In this document: one piece after another, positions 11,340 to 21,540 of the stretch
How positions within the stretch are numbered: the first letter of the stretch is position 1
Layout of the letters: the number at the start of each line of letters is the position of its first letter
The notes under the pieces: generated by a model
Told to the model about the DNA's origin: nothing
What the model saw: the letters and a program-made list of their open reading frames with translations, nothing else
Database searches by the model: none
Position numbers and translations under genes: made by a program
Origin: Melampsora larici-populina 98AG31
Taxonomy: Eukaryota; Basidiomycota; Pucciniomycetes; Pucciniales; Melampsoraceae
Reading direction: 5' to 3'
Length of the DNA: 64,000 nucleotides
NCBI RefSeq assembly: GCF_000204055.1
Contig: NW_006768836.1
Location: forward strand, 285,918 to 349,917

Positions 11340-11752
11340 ATGCATAATTGGCTGATGTATGCTCTCAAAATGCATGACTGGGTGGCACAAGGGAAAAGGG
11401 ATTTAGCTCAATCTTTGTTTCTTTGAATCTCTGAATCATAATCTTGTTTGTGTTTGTTTCACTTGTTTCAAAACTACTGGTAACAAATTAACCTAGAAGG
11501 AAAATCAAGCACACAATTTTCAATTTGATTGAGATCTTAGACACACAAAAGATAGCACCCATGTTTGATTGAATCAAACCCACACACACAACAAAGAGAG
11601 CATTGCATATTCCAATTCAATAAAAACTGCACACAAAAGTTGATAGATTTCAAATATAGTGCAAAAGTTTGATATAATTTGATTTAGATATAATTTGATT
11701 GAGACATTATAGTTGAAGAAAGAATCTTGGGTCAATTGATGTGCAAAATGAT
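11340..11752. other. No gene seen
   Basis: AT-rich sequence between the Harbinger transposase remnant and the NAM-like fragment. I see no coding pattern. It is presumably the middle of the old two-gene Harbinger element. Confidence 0.5.
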
Positions 11753-11826
11753 CTAATCTTCACTAGCAGAGGCAGAAGAGGAACTGTATTTGTCCTTGAG
11801 TCTTTGTTGCATTAATTCAGGGTCTC
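11753..11826 (-). pseudogene. C-terminal end of a NAM-like ORF, cut off by the gypsy insertion
   Basis: The minus strand reads DPELMQQRLKDKYSSSSA to a stop at 11753-11755. It ends directly at the TSD of the gypsy element at 11827. The matching upstream part resumes at 17915 on the far side of the element. Confidence 0.6.
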
Positions 11827-12015
11827 TGTTATGATCCTATAACATATGTAACGGCAAGTGAAAGACGGGTTAGACATGTCACGGATAGAGATTGAGTCCC
11901 TAGTTATACACGTTGCTATTGTACAAGTTTCTCTTCTCTTCATCCGACAATCTACTTTATAGACTTGTCACCAGATCCTTGACCCTTGTCCCAGACCCCA
12001 TCGCTGGCCTTAACA
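11827..12015 (+). repeat. 5' LTR of the chromovirus
   Basis: 189 bp, TGTTATGATCC...GGCCTTAACA, about 98% identical to the 3' copy. The predicted RNA start is near 11942, because the 10 bases there are complementary to the PBS (see 12017-12026). Confidence 0.95.
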
Positions 12016-12016
12016 T

Positions 12017-12026
12017 ATTGTCGGAT
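12017..12026 (+). promoter_or_regulatory. Self-priming primer-binding site (Tf1/sushi-like)
   Basis: ATTGTCGGAT, one base after the LTR, is the exact reverse complement of ATCCGACAAT at 11942-11951 inside the LTR. It does not begin with TGG as a tRNA-primed PBS would. In the Tf1/sushi lineage the first ~11 nt of the element RNA fold back and prime cDNA synthesis. This arrangement fits that mode and would put the transcript start at or near 11942. Confidence 0.7.
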
Positions 12027-12253
12027 CTACTTATTTCAACGAGCGCCGAGGAATCGAGAAGAATCAGAATACACCACATTACCGATATTAGATTAGAAAA
12101 CTTTATTTGATTAAGATTGAAACCTTGTGTCTGCAGAAGAAGACTTACCATGAATACCAGCGAACTATTTCAGGACCAAGATTCAGAATATTGATCAGAA
12201 TTAAACTTAGATAGATTAGATTTACCCAGAACAAGATCGATTAAACTAGAACC

Positions 12254-13462
12254 TTGCAGATTCAACTCACCAGAACCCGCACTCCACAACCGACCACGTC
12301 TCCTTTGTACAGAACCCCCAGTGCCGACGATCCGGATAGTGACTCTGAGACTGAAACCCCTTTCGTCAACGTAGATCCATCATTACCTGTCACCAAGCTC
12401 ACTAACGGCGAAATGGAAGAAATCCAACGTCAGATCGCCGAGCTGCAGATTGCATTAGCAGGAGAACGTAACTTACGAGAGCAAGCTGAGGCGCGAAGCC
12501 GGCAGGCCGAAGAACGTTTGGTGGCGATCGAAGCAGGCCATACTCGCCAGCCACCTGCTGCCCAACCAGCGGCACCCATGCCAACTCAGCCTGAAGTGGC
12601 GTATACCCCTAAGGGGCCTAAAGTCTCGACCCCAGACAAATTCGATGGTACCAGCGGTAGCCCTGCGGAGGTTTTTGCAAGTCAAGTCCAGCTTTACATG
12701 CTGGCACACCCCCACCTTTTTGCCACCAATCGTAGCAAAGTGGTATTTGCGTTGTCGTACCTAACGGGCACCGCCAGCGCATGGGCCCAGCCATTGATGC
12801 ACGAACTACTTGACGATGCCAAATCTGCGACAGTGACTTTCGAGCGTTTTGTTAACAACTTTAAAGCCATGTATTTCGACACGGAAAAGAAGTCTAAGGC
12901 AGAGAAGGCGATACGGTCATTATCTCAAATGACAACGGTCGCAGCTTACACTTATGAATTTAACATGCACGCCACGAATACCGGTTGGGAGGTACCTATG
13001 CTGATTCGCCAGTTCGAACAGGGACTGAAACGTGATATTAGAGTTGCTATGGTATTGAATGAAGAGGAGTTTACTTCAGTAGAACAAATTTCAAACTTAG
13101 CCATCAGATTAGATAATAAGCTTCACGGAGTAGCCGACACAACCATGCACATGCCCACTCCCGCACGCGACCCGAATGCTATGGACATCTCGTCCTCTTA
13201 CACACGACTCTCTTCTGACGAACGTGCTCGACGTTTGCGAACCGGATCATGCTTTCATTGTGCAAAACAAGGCCACATTGCTAGTGACTGCCCAACCAAA
13301 GGTGGCGAGAGGAAAGGGAAAGGAAGGGTGGATTATCGTGCTAGAGTTGCCGAGCTGGAAATCAAGTTAGCAGCCATGAGTGGGAAGGAGAGTGAGATTA
13401 GAGATCAAATGGAGGGTGGCAGTCGTAGTGACATTTCAAAAAATGAAGGCGCTCAAGCCTGA
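12254..13462 (+). CDS. Chromovirus Gag (capsid and CCHC zinc knuckle)
   Basis: Open frame of 402 codons from a TTG at 12254. The first ATG in frame is at 12413 (residue 54), so the likely product is about 349 residues unless a non-ATG start or upstream splice is used. A coiled-coil-like segment (EIQRQIAELQIALAGERNLR) is followed by the gypsy capsid domain (TPDKFDGTSGSPAEVFASQV ... AWAQPLM ... FEQGLKRDIRVAM). A zinc knuckle CFHCAKQGHIASDC lies near residues 333-346. It stops at TGA 13460-13462 and overlaps the Pol frame, at -1, by about 16 nt. Confidence 0.92.
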   Translation: MQIQLTRTRTPQPTTSPLYRTPSADDPDSDSETETPFVNVDPSLPVTKLTNGEMEEIQRQIAELQIALAGERNLREQAEARSRQAEERLVAIEAGHTRQPPAAQPAAPMPTQPEVAYTPKGPKVSTPDKFDGTSGSPAEVFASQVQLYMLAHPHLFATNRSKVVFALSYLTGTASAWAQPLMHELLDDAKSATVTFERFVNNFKAMYFDTEKKSKAEKAIRSLSQMTTVAAYTYEFNMHATNTGWEVPMLIRQFEQGLKRDIRVAMVLNEEEFTSVEQISNLAIRLDNKLHGVADTTMHMPTPARDPNAMDISSSYTRLSSDERARRLRTGSCFHCAKQGHIASDCPTKGGERKGKGRVDYRARVAELEIKLAAMSGKESEIRDQMEGGSRSDISKNEGAQA

Positions 13463-16400
13463 AGGTTGTGCCTAGCTTGAGCTTAGAGGCTTTGGATGAT
13501 TCAATAGGAATAGGAGCGAGTGGAGTTGTACCTTGCAATAACAGTGATCCACGTTTATTTCTTACAGCTTCACTTTCCTTGACCCAAAGACCTCGCGCCA
13601 CACCATTTTTTAGACCCACCGCCCGACTCTTAATTGACTCAGGTGCCACTCACAATGTATTGGGAGAAGCCTTTGCCGCTGAGAGAGACCTGTTACGACA
13701 CGGGGTGAGCACATCAAGAGATATCACCGGTTTTAACGGATCCAAAGCCAGGTCTTCACACGAATTGAACTTATTCATTGACCACGACTCATACCCGACC
13801 AATTTCATCATCACGAGCCTCAAGAACACCTACGATGGCATTCTTGGAATGCCCTGGATTCGAGCAAACCACCGGAAAATCGACTGGAAGACCGGCAACA
13901 TAGATGTTGCTGAAGTTTTCACTGCCTTCACTGATGTGGAGTCGTCAACGCCGACAAACCCCTCTTTGGATCCCAGGACGGAACTTTGGAGGGACGCTAG
14001 GTACCGTGACGAGGGGATGTGTACTAATACTAGTACATTAGCATCCCCGCAGAGTGAGTCTTGTATTTCTTCTAAATCACTGTCATTGTTAGAAGCGGAA
14101 GACAAGCTTTTTCCCCTGCTACAACAACAGTTAGACACACCCAAGCCGCCCGAATTTATGGACAGTACGAAGCAAGACGACACCATTGCAACAGTGGACT
14201 TATCAGATGCCAAAACCACAACAGAGACGAATCAGGTTGCGGCTGTTAATCCAGCCTCGTCGCGTCCGCCACAAACCCCTGCAGGTCCAACGGAGGAGCC
14301 CACAGGGCACGCTAGGAATGATGACGAGGGGGCGTGTATCTTTTCAAGTACACTAACGCCCCCGCAACGTGAGTTCGATATCTTACACTCTCATGCTTTA
14401 CCCGAAACAGCTAGCAAGCAAAACTCTCCCTTGAATGACAGCCTAACGGTAGCAGTCGACGCCGCAAATACTTCCTGGTCCACCTCAGCACGACTCGCAG
14501 CGGATGAGAAGAAGAACCAACTGACCAAAACCGTAGAGGACTTAGTACCAACAATGTATCACAGGTACCTTCATATGTTTCAGAAGTCCAAAGCTCAATG
14601 CTTACCTCCCCGACGGAAGTACGACTTCAAAGTTGTACTGATCAAAGACGCTCAACCCCAAGCGAGCCGCATCATCCCACTCTCGCCAGCTGAAAACACC
14701 GCTTTGGATGAAATGATCAACGCGGGCCTTGCCAACGGCACGATACAACGCACAACTTCACCATGGGCGGCGCCAGTATTATTCACCGGCAAAAAAGACG
14801 GGAACTTGAGACCCTGTTTTGACTATCGCAAGTTGAACGCATTAACGGTCAAAAACAAATATCCATTACCTTTAACGATGGACCTGGTGGATAGTCTCCT
14901 GGATGCCGATGAATTCACTAAACTGGACATGCGGAACGCATATGGGAATCTACGCGTAGCTGAAGGCTATGAAGAGATCCTTGCGTTCATCTGCAAAGCG
15001 GGCCAATTCGCACCGTTGACAATGCCATTTGGCCCAACGGGAGCACCCGGCTATTTCCAGTACTTCATACAGGACATCTTGCGCGCACACATTGGTAAAG
15101 ACACAGCGGCCTTTTTGGATGATATCATGGTATATACAAAGAAGGGAATGAAACATCAAGAATCTGTCTTACAAGTCTTGGACATCCTAGATAAACAACA
15201 ACTATGGCTCAAACCGGAAAAGTGCGAATTCTCACGATCAGAAGTTGAGTATTTAGGATTAATCATATCACGCAACAAGATCCGAATGGACCCGACTAAA
15301 GTCAAAGCCGTTGCTGAGTGGCCAGCACCCAGGAGTGTCAACGAACTCCAGCGTTTCATTGGATTTGCTTATTTTTACAGAAGGTTCATACATCAATTCT
15401 CCGAGACAACTAGACCTCTTCACAACTTGACTAAAGACAATACCCCATATAACTGGGATGACAAGTGTGACAAGGCATTTGTAGCATTGAAGACGGCTTT
15501 CACATCAGCTCCTATATTGAAGATCACTGATCCATACAAACCATTTGTATTGGAATGTGATTGTTCTGATTTTGCCCTTGGGGCAGTCTTATCTCAACGC
15601 AGTGATGAAGACAACGAGCTACATCCCGTAGCATATCTTTCACGATCCCTGGTACAAGCAGAGCGGAATTATGAAATATTTGATAAGGAACTCTTAGCTA
15701 TCGTAGCATTGTTTAAAGAATGGCGACATTACCTGGAAGGTAACCCAAAGCGATTGGACGTCATATTCTACACTGACCATCGAAACCTAGAGACGTTCAT
15801 GACTACTAAACAACTCACCAGACGTCAGGCTAGATGGGCTGAGACGCTTGGATGCTTCGACTTCCAAATTAAATTTAGACCTGGAAGACATGCAACTAAA
15901 CCTGACGCACTTTCAAGACGGCCGGATTTGGAACCTGACCAGGCGGAAAAGCTCACTTTTGGACAACTTTTGAGACCTGAGAACATCGGACCCGATACTT
16001 TCACCGAAATTGCTACTATGGAGTCCTTCTTCGAAAGCGAAGACGTGAAACTCAACAACGCCGAACATTGGTTTGAAGTGGATGTGTTGGGAGTATCAGA
16101 CATCACGACGGACGAACACCTATCGGAAGAACCAATGCTCAACGACCAAGCGTTAATCACTTTGATTAGGGAATCAACACTCAAAGACTCTAGACTACAA
16201 GAACTGATTCAGGCTACCGAAAACCCAATATCTTCCAGCATAAAGAAAGAAGTGGTAGCTTATAAGGTAAAAGACGGGATTTTGTACAACCATGGCCGCA
16301 TTGAAGTACCCGACGACAACGACATCAAGTACAAAATACTCAGAAGCCGCCACGATAGCTTGCTGGCAGGCCACCCAGGTAGGTCTAAAACGCTGAACCT

Positions 16401-17631
16401 GATACGTCGCAGTTTCGTATGGCCGTCACAAAAGGCGTACGTTAATAGGTATGTCGACGGCTGCGACTCTTGTCTGAGAAGCAAGGCAACGACACAAAAA
16501 CCTTTTGGATCCCTGGAACCGCTCCCCATACCAACCGGGCCGTGGCTCAACATTAGCTACGACTTAATCACTAAACTACCAATATCCAACGGCAAGGACA
16601 GTATCCTGACCGTCGTGGATAGATTGACCAAGATGAGTCATTTCATCCCGTGTAACGAGGCAATGTCGGCCGAAGACCTAGCAGACTTGATGGTCAAATC
16701 CGTATGGCGGCTACACGGAACACCAAGGACTATCACATCTGATAGAGGGAGTATTTTCATATCTCAGATAACAAAGGAGTTAGACAAGAGACTCGGAATA
16801 CGCTTACATCCATCTACAGCATTCCACCCACGCACGGACGGTCAGACGGAAATCGTGAACAAGGCTATTGAGCAATATCTACGACACTTTGTCAACTATC
16901 GACAGGACAATTGGGAATCACTACTACCAATCGCGGAATTTTCTTACAACAATAAAGACCACACCTCTACAGGGGTTTCACCTTTTAAAGCAAATTACGG
17001 GTTTAATCCTAATTTTGGTGGAGTACCATCTAGTGACCAATGCATCCCAAGTGTTGAAAATAGATTGAAACAATTAAATGAAGTACAATCCGAACTGACT
17101 GAATGTTTAAACGTTGCACAGCAAGAGATGAAAGCACAATTCGACAAAGGTATAAGGACAACACCCAAGTGGAACGTGGGTGATCAAGTATGGCTGAACA
17201 GTAAAAATTTGTCAACTACTCGACCAAGCCCGAAGTTGGATCACAGATGGATGGGTCCTTTCAGCATCATTGAAAAAATATCACGATCTGCTTATAAACT
17301 GATGTTACCTGTTTCTATGAGAGGCATTCACCCTGTTTTTCACGTTTCATTACTTAGGAAACACGAACCGGACACGGTGGAGGAACGCCGCACAACTGAA
17401 CCACAACCAATCATCATTAATGATACGGAGGAATGGGAGGTGATGGAGATATTAGACTGCCGTAAGAAATTTAACAAGATGGAATACTTAGTTAGTTGGA
17501 AAGGGTTTGGACCAGAGCATAATTCATGGGAACCTCGAGTCAATTTGAAGAATTGCGCCGAATTACTACAAGACTTCGATGCAAGATTTCCAAAGGCGGC
17601 AGAGAAGTACAAAAGGACACGGCGTAAGTGA
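13447..17631 (+). CDS. Chromovirus Pol (PR-RT-RH-INT-chromodomain)
   Basis: The frame is open from 13447, at -1 relative to gag. Domains in order: aspartic protease with LLIDSGATHNVL (about residues 50-140); reverse transcriptase (about 390-570) with PVLFTGKKDGNLRPCFDYR and the catalytic AFLDDIMVYT; RNase H (about 690-810) with LECDCSDFALGAVL; integrase with an HHCC finger (HDSLLAGH ... CDSC), catalytic LTVVDRL, TSDRGSIF and HPRTDGQTEIVN; a GPF-type C-terminal module (WMGPFSIIEKI); and a chromodomain (WEVMEILDCR ... YLVSWKGF ... SWEP) at the C-terminus. All key residues are present and there are no internal stops, so the element may still be active. How Pol is expressed is unclear because the short gag overlap lacks an obvious slippery heptamer. 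Confidence 0.95.
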   Translation, partial: RRSSLKVVPSLSLEALDDSIGIGASGVVPCNNSDPRLFLTASLSLTQRPRATPFFRPTARLLIDSGATHNVLGEAFAAERDLLRHGVSTSRDITGFNGSKARSSHELNLFIDHDSYPTNFIITSLKNTYDGILGMPWIRANHRKIDWKTGNIDVAEVFTAFTDVESSTPTNPSLDPRTELWRDARYRDEGMCTNTSTLASPQSESCISSKSLSLLEAEDKLFPLLQQQLDTPKPPEFMDSTKQDDTIATVDLSDAKTTTETNQVAAVNPASSRPPQTPAGPTEEPTGHARNDDEGACIFSSTLTPPQREFDILHSHALPETASKQNSPLNDSLTVAVDAANTSWSTSARLAADEKKNQLTKTVEDLVPTMYHRYLHMFQKSKAQCLPPRRKYDFKVVLIKDAQPQASRIIPLSPAENTALDEMINAGLANGTIQRTTSPWAAPVLFTGKKDGNLRPCFDYRKLNALTVKNKYPLPLTMDLVDSLLDADEFTKLDMRNAYGNLRVAEGYEEILAFICKAGQFAPLTMPFGPTGAPGYFQYFIQDILRAHIGKDTAAFLDDIMVYTKKGMKHQESVLQVLDILDKQQLWLKPEKCEFSRSEVEYLGLIISRNKIRMDPTKVKAVAEWPAPRSVNELQRFIGFAYFYRRFIHQFSETTRPLHNLTKDNTPYNWDDKCDKAFVALKTAFTSAPILKITDPYKPFVLECDCSDFALGAVLSQRSDEDNELHPVAYLSRSLVQAERNYEIFDKELLAIVALFKEWRHYLEGNPKRLDVIFYTDHRNLETFMTTKQLTRRQARWAETLGCFDFQIKFRPGRHATKPDALSRRPDLEPDQAEKLTFGQLLRPENIGPDTFTEIATMESFFESEDVKLNNAEHWFEVDVLGVSDITTDEHLSEEPMLNDQALITLIRESTLKDSRLQELIQATENPISSSIKKEVVAYKVKDGILYNHGRIEVPDDNDIKYKILRSRHDSLLAGHPGRSKTLNLIRRSFVWPSQKAYVNRYVDGCDSCLRSKATTQKPFGSLEPLPIPTGPWLNISYDLITKLPISNGKDSILTVVDRLTKMSHFIPCNEAMSAEDLADLMVKSVWRLHGTPRTITSDRGSIFISQITKELDKRLGIRLHPSTAFHPRTDGQTEIVNKAIEQYLRHFVNYRQDNWESLLPIAEFSYNNKDHTSTGVSPFKANYGFNPNFGGVPSSDQCIPSVENRLKQLNEVQSELTECLNVAQQEMKAQFDKGIRTTPKWNVGDQVWLNSKNLSTTRPSPKLDHRWMGPFSIIEKISRSAYKLMLPVSMRGIHPVFHVSLLRKHEPDTVEERRTTEPQPIIINDTEEWEVMEILDCRKKFNKMEYLVSWKGFGPEHNSWEPRVNLKNCAELLQDFDARFPKAAEKYKRTRRK

Positions 17632-17711
17632 GAGGGCAAGCTTTTTCCCTCTGGGTTTTTTAATGCTGCCCGTGGGAGGAACGCAGATCTTGCAAGAGGA
17701 AGATTGGGCGT

Positions 17712-17722
17712 AAAAAGGGGGA
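17712..17722 (+). promoter_or_regulatory. Polypurine tract of the chromovirus
   Basis: AAAAAGGGGGA lies three bases before the 3' LTR (17726), the expected place for plus-strand DNA priming. Confidence 0.75.
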
Positions 17723-17725
17723 TAC

Positions 17726-17914
17726 TGTTATGATCCTATAACATATGTAACGGCGAGTGAAAGACGGGTTAGACATGTCACGGATAGAGATTGAGTCCCT
17801 AGTTGTACACGTTGCTATTGTACAAGTTTCTCTTCTCTTCATCCGACAATCTACTTTATAGACTTGTCACCAGATCCTTGACCCTCGTCCCAGACCCCAT
17901 CGCTGGCCTTAACA
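17726..17914 (+). repeat. 3' LTR of the chromovirus
   Basis: 189 bp copy of the LTR at 11827-12015 with three base differences (A/G, A/G, T/C). It is followed directly by the TSD GTCTC. Confidence 0.95.
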
Positions 17915-18420
17915 GTCTCCTTGGCAAGCTCGGTTTTACAATTTTCTTCTGACATCATTAAGACCTTCATATCGTTGACTGGAACTAAACTATCTTTTGC
18001 TTCAGAGCCATCTTCTTGGTGATTTCAGTTCCTCCTTCCGAGCCTTGACTCAACGTTCAGCTAAGTCATTTGAACATTTAAGTTGTACTGGACAATCTTC
18101 TTTGGTGCATCCAGACTTCAATTCATTGGGATGTCTACGTTTGGTGTTCTTGCTGCCCATTGGGCAAGTTGGATTTGAGGCACAAGGGGTACTGAGACCA
18201 GAACTAAGATCACTGCAGAGGTCACCGGAGGGGTCACTGAAGGGTATGCTGGCAATTGCCATCGCTAGAGGTGCTGGTGGAGTACAAGGGGTGAGCCACT
18301 TTGGAGCAACCAACAGAATTTGCCACACTGTGAGTGACTTGAAGTGATCCCTGCCGTTGGTCTCATTGTACATTTTGATCACGATCTCAGGCCAAGCAGT
18401 CTGCACGCAGTCTTAAGATG
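17915..18420 (-). pseudogene. NAM-associated-like ORF (probable Harbinger accessory gene), decayed and interrupted
   Basis: Minus-strand pieces read WPEIVIKMYNE, FKSLTVWQILLVAPKW and NPTCPMGSKNTKRR. They are followed, after stops and frame changes, by ITKKMALKQKIV and MKVLMMSEENCK, ending at the gypsy TSD. This resembles the No-apical-meristem-associated C-terminal domain of Myb/SANT-like proteins, which are common in rust fungi and in PIF/Harbinger elements. Its last residues are at 11753-11826, beyond the 6.1 kb insertion. The N-terminal DNA-binding part was not found. The frame change is present at the joint even after removal of the insertion, so the ORF was probably dead beforehand. Family assignment is moderate. 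Confidence 0.6.
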
Positions 18421-19501
18421 ACCATCACCATGCCCGTGTGGTGTTTGCTCGTTGACAAGCACACTTGAGTTGCCTTTGTGCCTCAAAGGCATTCCGTGTG
18501 CGCTTGTTGTTGGGCGACTGCTACAAGCACATGGTGCATTGTATGAGTCAATCACAAATGAGAAATTAAGTTGTTAGTGAGTGCTTGTGATGTGATGTGA
18601 GAACAAGTTTGAACAAATGAAGATCAAACTTGTCAAGACTCATAGGTGGCTTTTATGGAGAAAACACGGGCACAGCTAAGAGTTAAGAGAAAAGATGAAA
18701 GAATAGAGAAACATATCAAACATCACAAGATCAGAAACATGACAACAATACAAATGTTAATGAGCAGAAAACATAGAGAAAAGAAAACATATAACTAAGA
18801 GAGGTCATGTTTGAAATACAATTATTCAACTCTATTTGTCATAACCAACAGAAAAACATCCAACACATTGAGCCCCTCCTAAGTGCATCTCCAATCACCC
18901 AGCCTTTTCCTTATTCCTTGTCAGATTCCCACAATGCTTATATACAACATAAGTTATAGACCACTTTGTTTCCATGTAGAAAATTTCCTTCTACCTGTTT
19001 TACCTCCTTCAATTCATCTTTATCAACCTTTGAATTTAGTTTCTGGAAATCAAGAATTACTATCTAGACCTTCAACAGCTCAAGCATTTGGAGTTTGAAT
19101 TTTTAAGTATTCAAGTATTGAAACTTGATGAAATTACAGACGGGCAAGGCCACCTATGTTTTAGTCTAGTTGTATCTTTGCGCTCTTCCTATGAGCAAGT
19201 GTTGGTCTTTTAGATCCACCTGAGTTAGGTTTATAGCTGGCAGAACCCTCAAATGCTCTTGAAGAGGAGTGACCAAGATTCAGAATTTATGGTCTACAGA
19301 TGGCAAAAGCTGAGGTAAAAGCTTTTGAGGCAAGACACAGCTTGAGGCAACTGTTTGAGCTTGAAATGGTTGTGTTTTCAAAAGAAAAAGGGCTCTTGCA
19401 AGGAACTTAGTCAAAGGAGTAAATGAGATGTCATGATATGTCTTGATCTTGTCAGAAGCAGCTTCAGATCGGGGACCATGTTAAAGCAACTTATCCATCA
19501 T
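18421..19501. other. No gene seen
   Basis: AT-rich intergenic sequence with many stops in all frames. A few short open frames show no recognisable motif. It may hold the lost N-terminal part of the NAM-like ORF and the Harbinger terminus. Confidence 0.5.
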
Positions 19502-19595
19502 GGTTTGGTGGTCTAGTAGTATGATTCACCCTTAGGGTACCCTGTACAAGGGCACAATTTGGGTGAGGTCCCGGGTTCAATTCCCGGCCAGACCC
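19502..19595 (+). tRNA. tRNA-Pro (anticodon AGG) with 22-nt intron
   Basis: A full cloverleaf can be drawn. The acceptor stem GGTTTGG / CCAGACC has one G-U pair and discriminator C. The A-box region is TGGTCTAGTAGTATGA. The anticodon stem CACCC / GGGTG holds a loop TTAGGG...T with anticodon AGG (19534-19536). The T arm is CCGGGTTCAATTCCCGG. The canonical position after nucleotide 37 carries a 22-nt intron (19538-19559). All stems pair, so it looks functional. It is followed by a T-rich stretch that can act as Pol III terminator. Confidence 0.92.
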
Positions 19596-20459
19596 TGTTT
19601 TTGCTTTTGCAACCTCCGACTATGGCTGCTAGTGCCAAAGGCTTGTAAATTTCAAACGAGTACCAGCAATTCGTAAATTTGATGTTCTCACTCAGATCTC
19701 AACACTTTGAGCATCTGAGAGCAGTTTTGAAACCCTCAGCCCCTTGTTTTTCCATGCATCACTTTTTTTAAAATCTGGACACTAGTTTTTTTTGAAATCC
19801 AATGTTCTTGCTTGTGAGTCAACTTTTAGTGAATCTAAGGACAGACATCAGATGTCGAGACTTATTGCTATCCATGTATAATTTTTTTCTGGAATCAGAG
19901 GTGTTTAGTTTTTTTGTTTTTACAAAAACACCGTTCTTGCTTGTGAGTCGACTTGTAGTGAATCTAGAGAACAGATATTGGATGTTGAATTGGAAGAACC
20001 AATTTCATTGCTCTTGAAGTACATAGTTCTGTAGGTAAATGACAAATTGAAGCAAAAGGAAATTGATGGTGATGAACAAAGAAAAAGACAAAACAAATAA
20101 AACAATAGACTAGTAAACCAATCAGAACCAATCACAAAAGTTCTGATACAGCTGTCAAAGAGACTTGCTGGTGAGAAGTGTAGACCTGCATGTTTGGATC
20201 AGGGCTCATTGTTTTTTCCCTATAACATAGGATGGTAATTTCAGAGGAAATCATTTCAGATCAAACCAAAAAGCAACGGCTTACATGAGGTCAGCTCTTA
20301 TTCTGTCCACCTTCTTGAAAAACTTGCATATAGTGATCAGCAGACAGCTTCTCCTGACAGTTCCCCACAAAGTTTTAGCTTTGGCAATTGTCTTGGAAGT
20401 GTGACTCAATTTACGATATTCTAAAGCAAAATTGATATTAAGATGAGCATTCAATGAAT
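19596..20459. other. No gene seen; local direct repeat
   Basis: AT-rich sequence without a gene. A diverged direct repeat of about 120 bp is visible: TTCTTGCTTGTGAGTC followed by a GTGAATCTA segment occurs near 19803 and again near 19933. Confidence 0.5.
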
Positions 20460-21540
20460 TAATGTGATTTTATGGAGGAGTAAAAAAGAACTTACGTGGT
20501 TTGATGAAGCACCAAAGGCGCTTGATAGGGTTCCATTCACAGTGAAACTTTGGCCAAAACATACACAAGTGACCTGCCTCTTTGATGATCTTTTGAAGCA
20601 CAGGCTTTTCATTTCTGAAGTCCAATTGGTTGGATAGAACCTTGAACGCACAGCAGTTGTGAGAGTTGTCTTCAGGTGGTGATGCCGCATTGAGTCCCAA
20701 GGTGGTGCCTGAATTGAGATTTTTAGTAGCATCTTGAATGATTCTTTCAGCTCAACAAATCTTGTCTTTAGCAAGACCACTTCCTTTGCACTTTTCACAC
20801 CTTAATCCCATAGGTTTAAGACCTCTTGACGTGTCATGTTTGTTGTGATAGCTCCAGAGTCCTTGTTCCGCTAGAATTTGCTGAACTCCTTTGGGTTGAT
20901 CTGCTAGCTTGATGTCGGGCTGACCTTTGATCTCCTGATGCCGGGATGATTAGAAGGAAAGTTCATCATTTGAAATTGACCTCGGAGGTGTGAAGGTATG
21001 TTGGGATCATCAGTGGGGATGACGGTATCTCAAAGACATGGTTTTACACCACCTGAGCCCAAGTTCATCTTTTTGACCCGCAGCGCATCTGAAGCAAAGA
21101 TTGTTGAGCTGAAGAGCAGTCAAAGATGAACAGCGCTTGACATTTTGGGTTGAGAAACTCAAAAATAGGGATAGCTTGAGTTTTGACCAGGTCAATCAGC
21201 TGAGTACAGTTCCACCATGCATCACCTTGGCTCCCAGGGTGAATGACAACTGCAGCATCCTTGAATGGAAGGGTACAGTCAATCTCTGGAGGTATCACAA
21301 GCCGGCCGTGCTTATTTTCAACAAAGTCTGAAAGATGCATCAATTTGCCTTCACTTTTGTGTTTGAGAGTGCAGTCCTTCTCCAAAAGCCAAGCAAATTT
21401 TGGTTCTTTGCCTGTGTGAATAGTAAACTCGTCTGGTAAAAGTTGTGGTGACAGGGTCCACAATTTTCTCCAATTGCTAATTGTGTTTGCAATTGGTTCG
21501 CAATTTGTTTGCTGTAAACCCTTGAGAGAGCACATTCAAA
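20460..21540 (-). pseudogene. Basidiomycete-type DDE transposase, decayed
   Basis: Minus-strand fragments in two or more frames match a DDE transposase common in basidiomycetes. They include HPGSQGDAWWNCTQLIDLVK, AIPIFEFLNPKCQALFIFDC (catalytic FDxS region), ASDALRVKKMNLGSGG, QLDFRNEKPVLQKIIKEAGH and WPKFHCEWNPIKRLW (terminal acidic-residue region, E changed to K in the usual NPIE motif). Stops near 21030 and 20940 and several frame changes make it non-functional. I do not assign the superfamily. Part of it overlaps the inverted repeat at 21440-21842. Confidence 0.7.

Larger units (their letters stand above)
11827..17914 (+). mobile_element. Complete Ty3/gypsy chromovirus (6.1 kb)
   Basis: Two 189-bp LTRs (TGTTATG...TTAACA) bound a full internal region with gag and pol. 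The five bases GTCTC occur immediately before the first (11822-11826) and after the second (17915-17919), an exact target duplication. By eye the LTRs differ at three positions, all transitions, so the insertion is recent. Order: LTR, self-priming PBS, gag, pol (PR-RT-RH-INT-chromodomain), polypurine tract, LTR. It interrupts a minus-strand NAM-like ORF. Codon use and GC are higher than in the flanking DNA. Confidence 0.95.

Noticed and set aside
13830..14219. 129-codon antisense open frame in the chromovirus pol
   Set aside because: Shadow of the pol coding sequence on the other strand.
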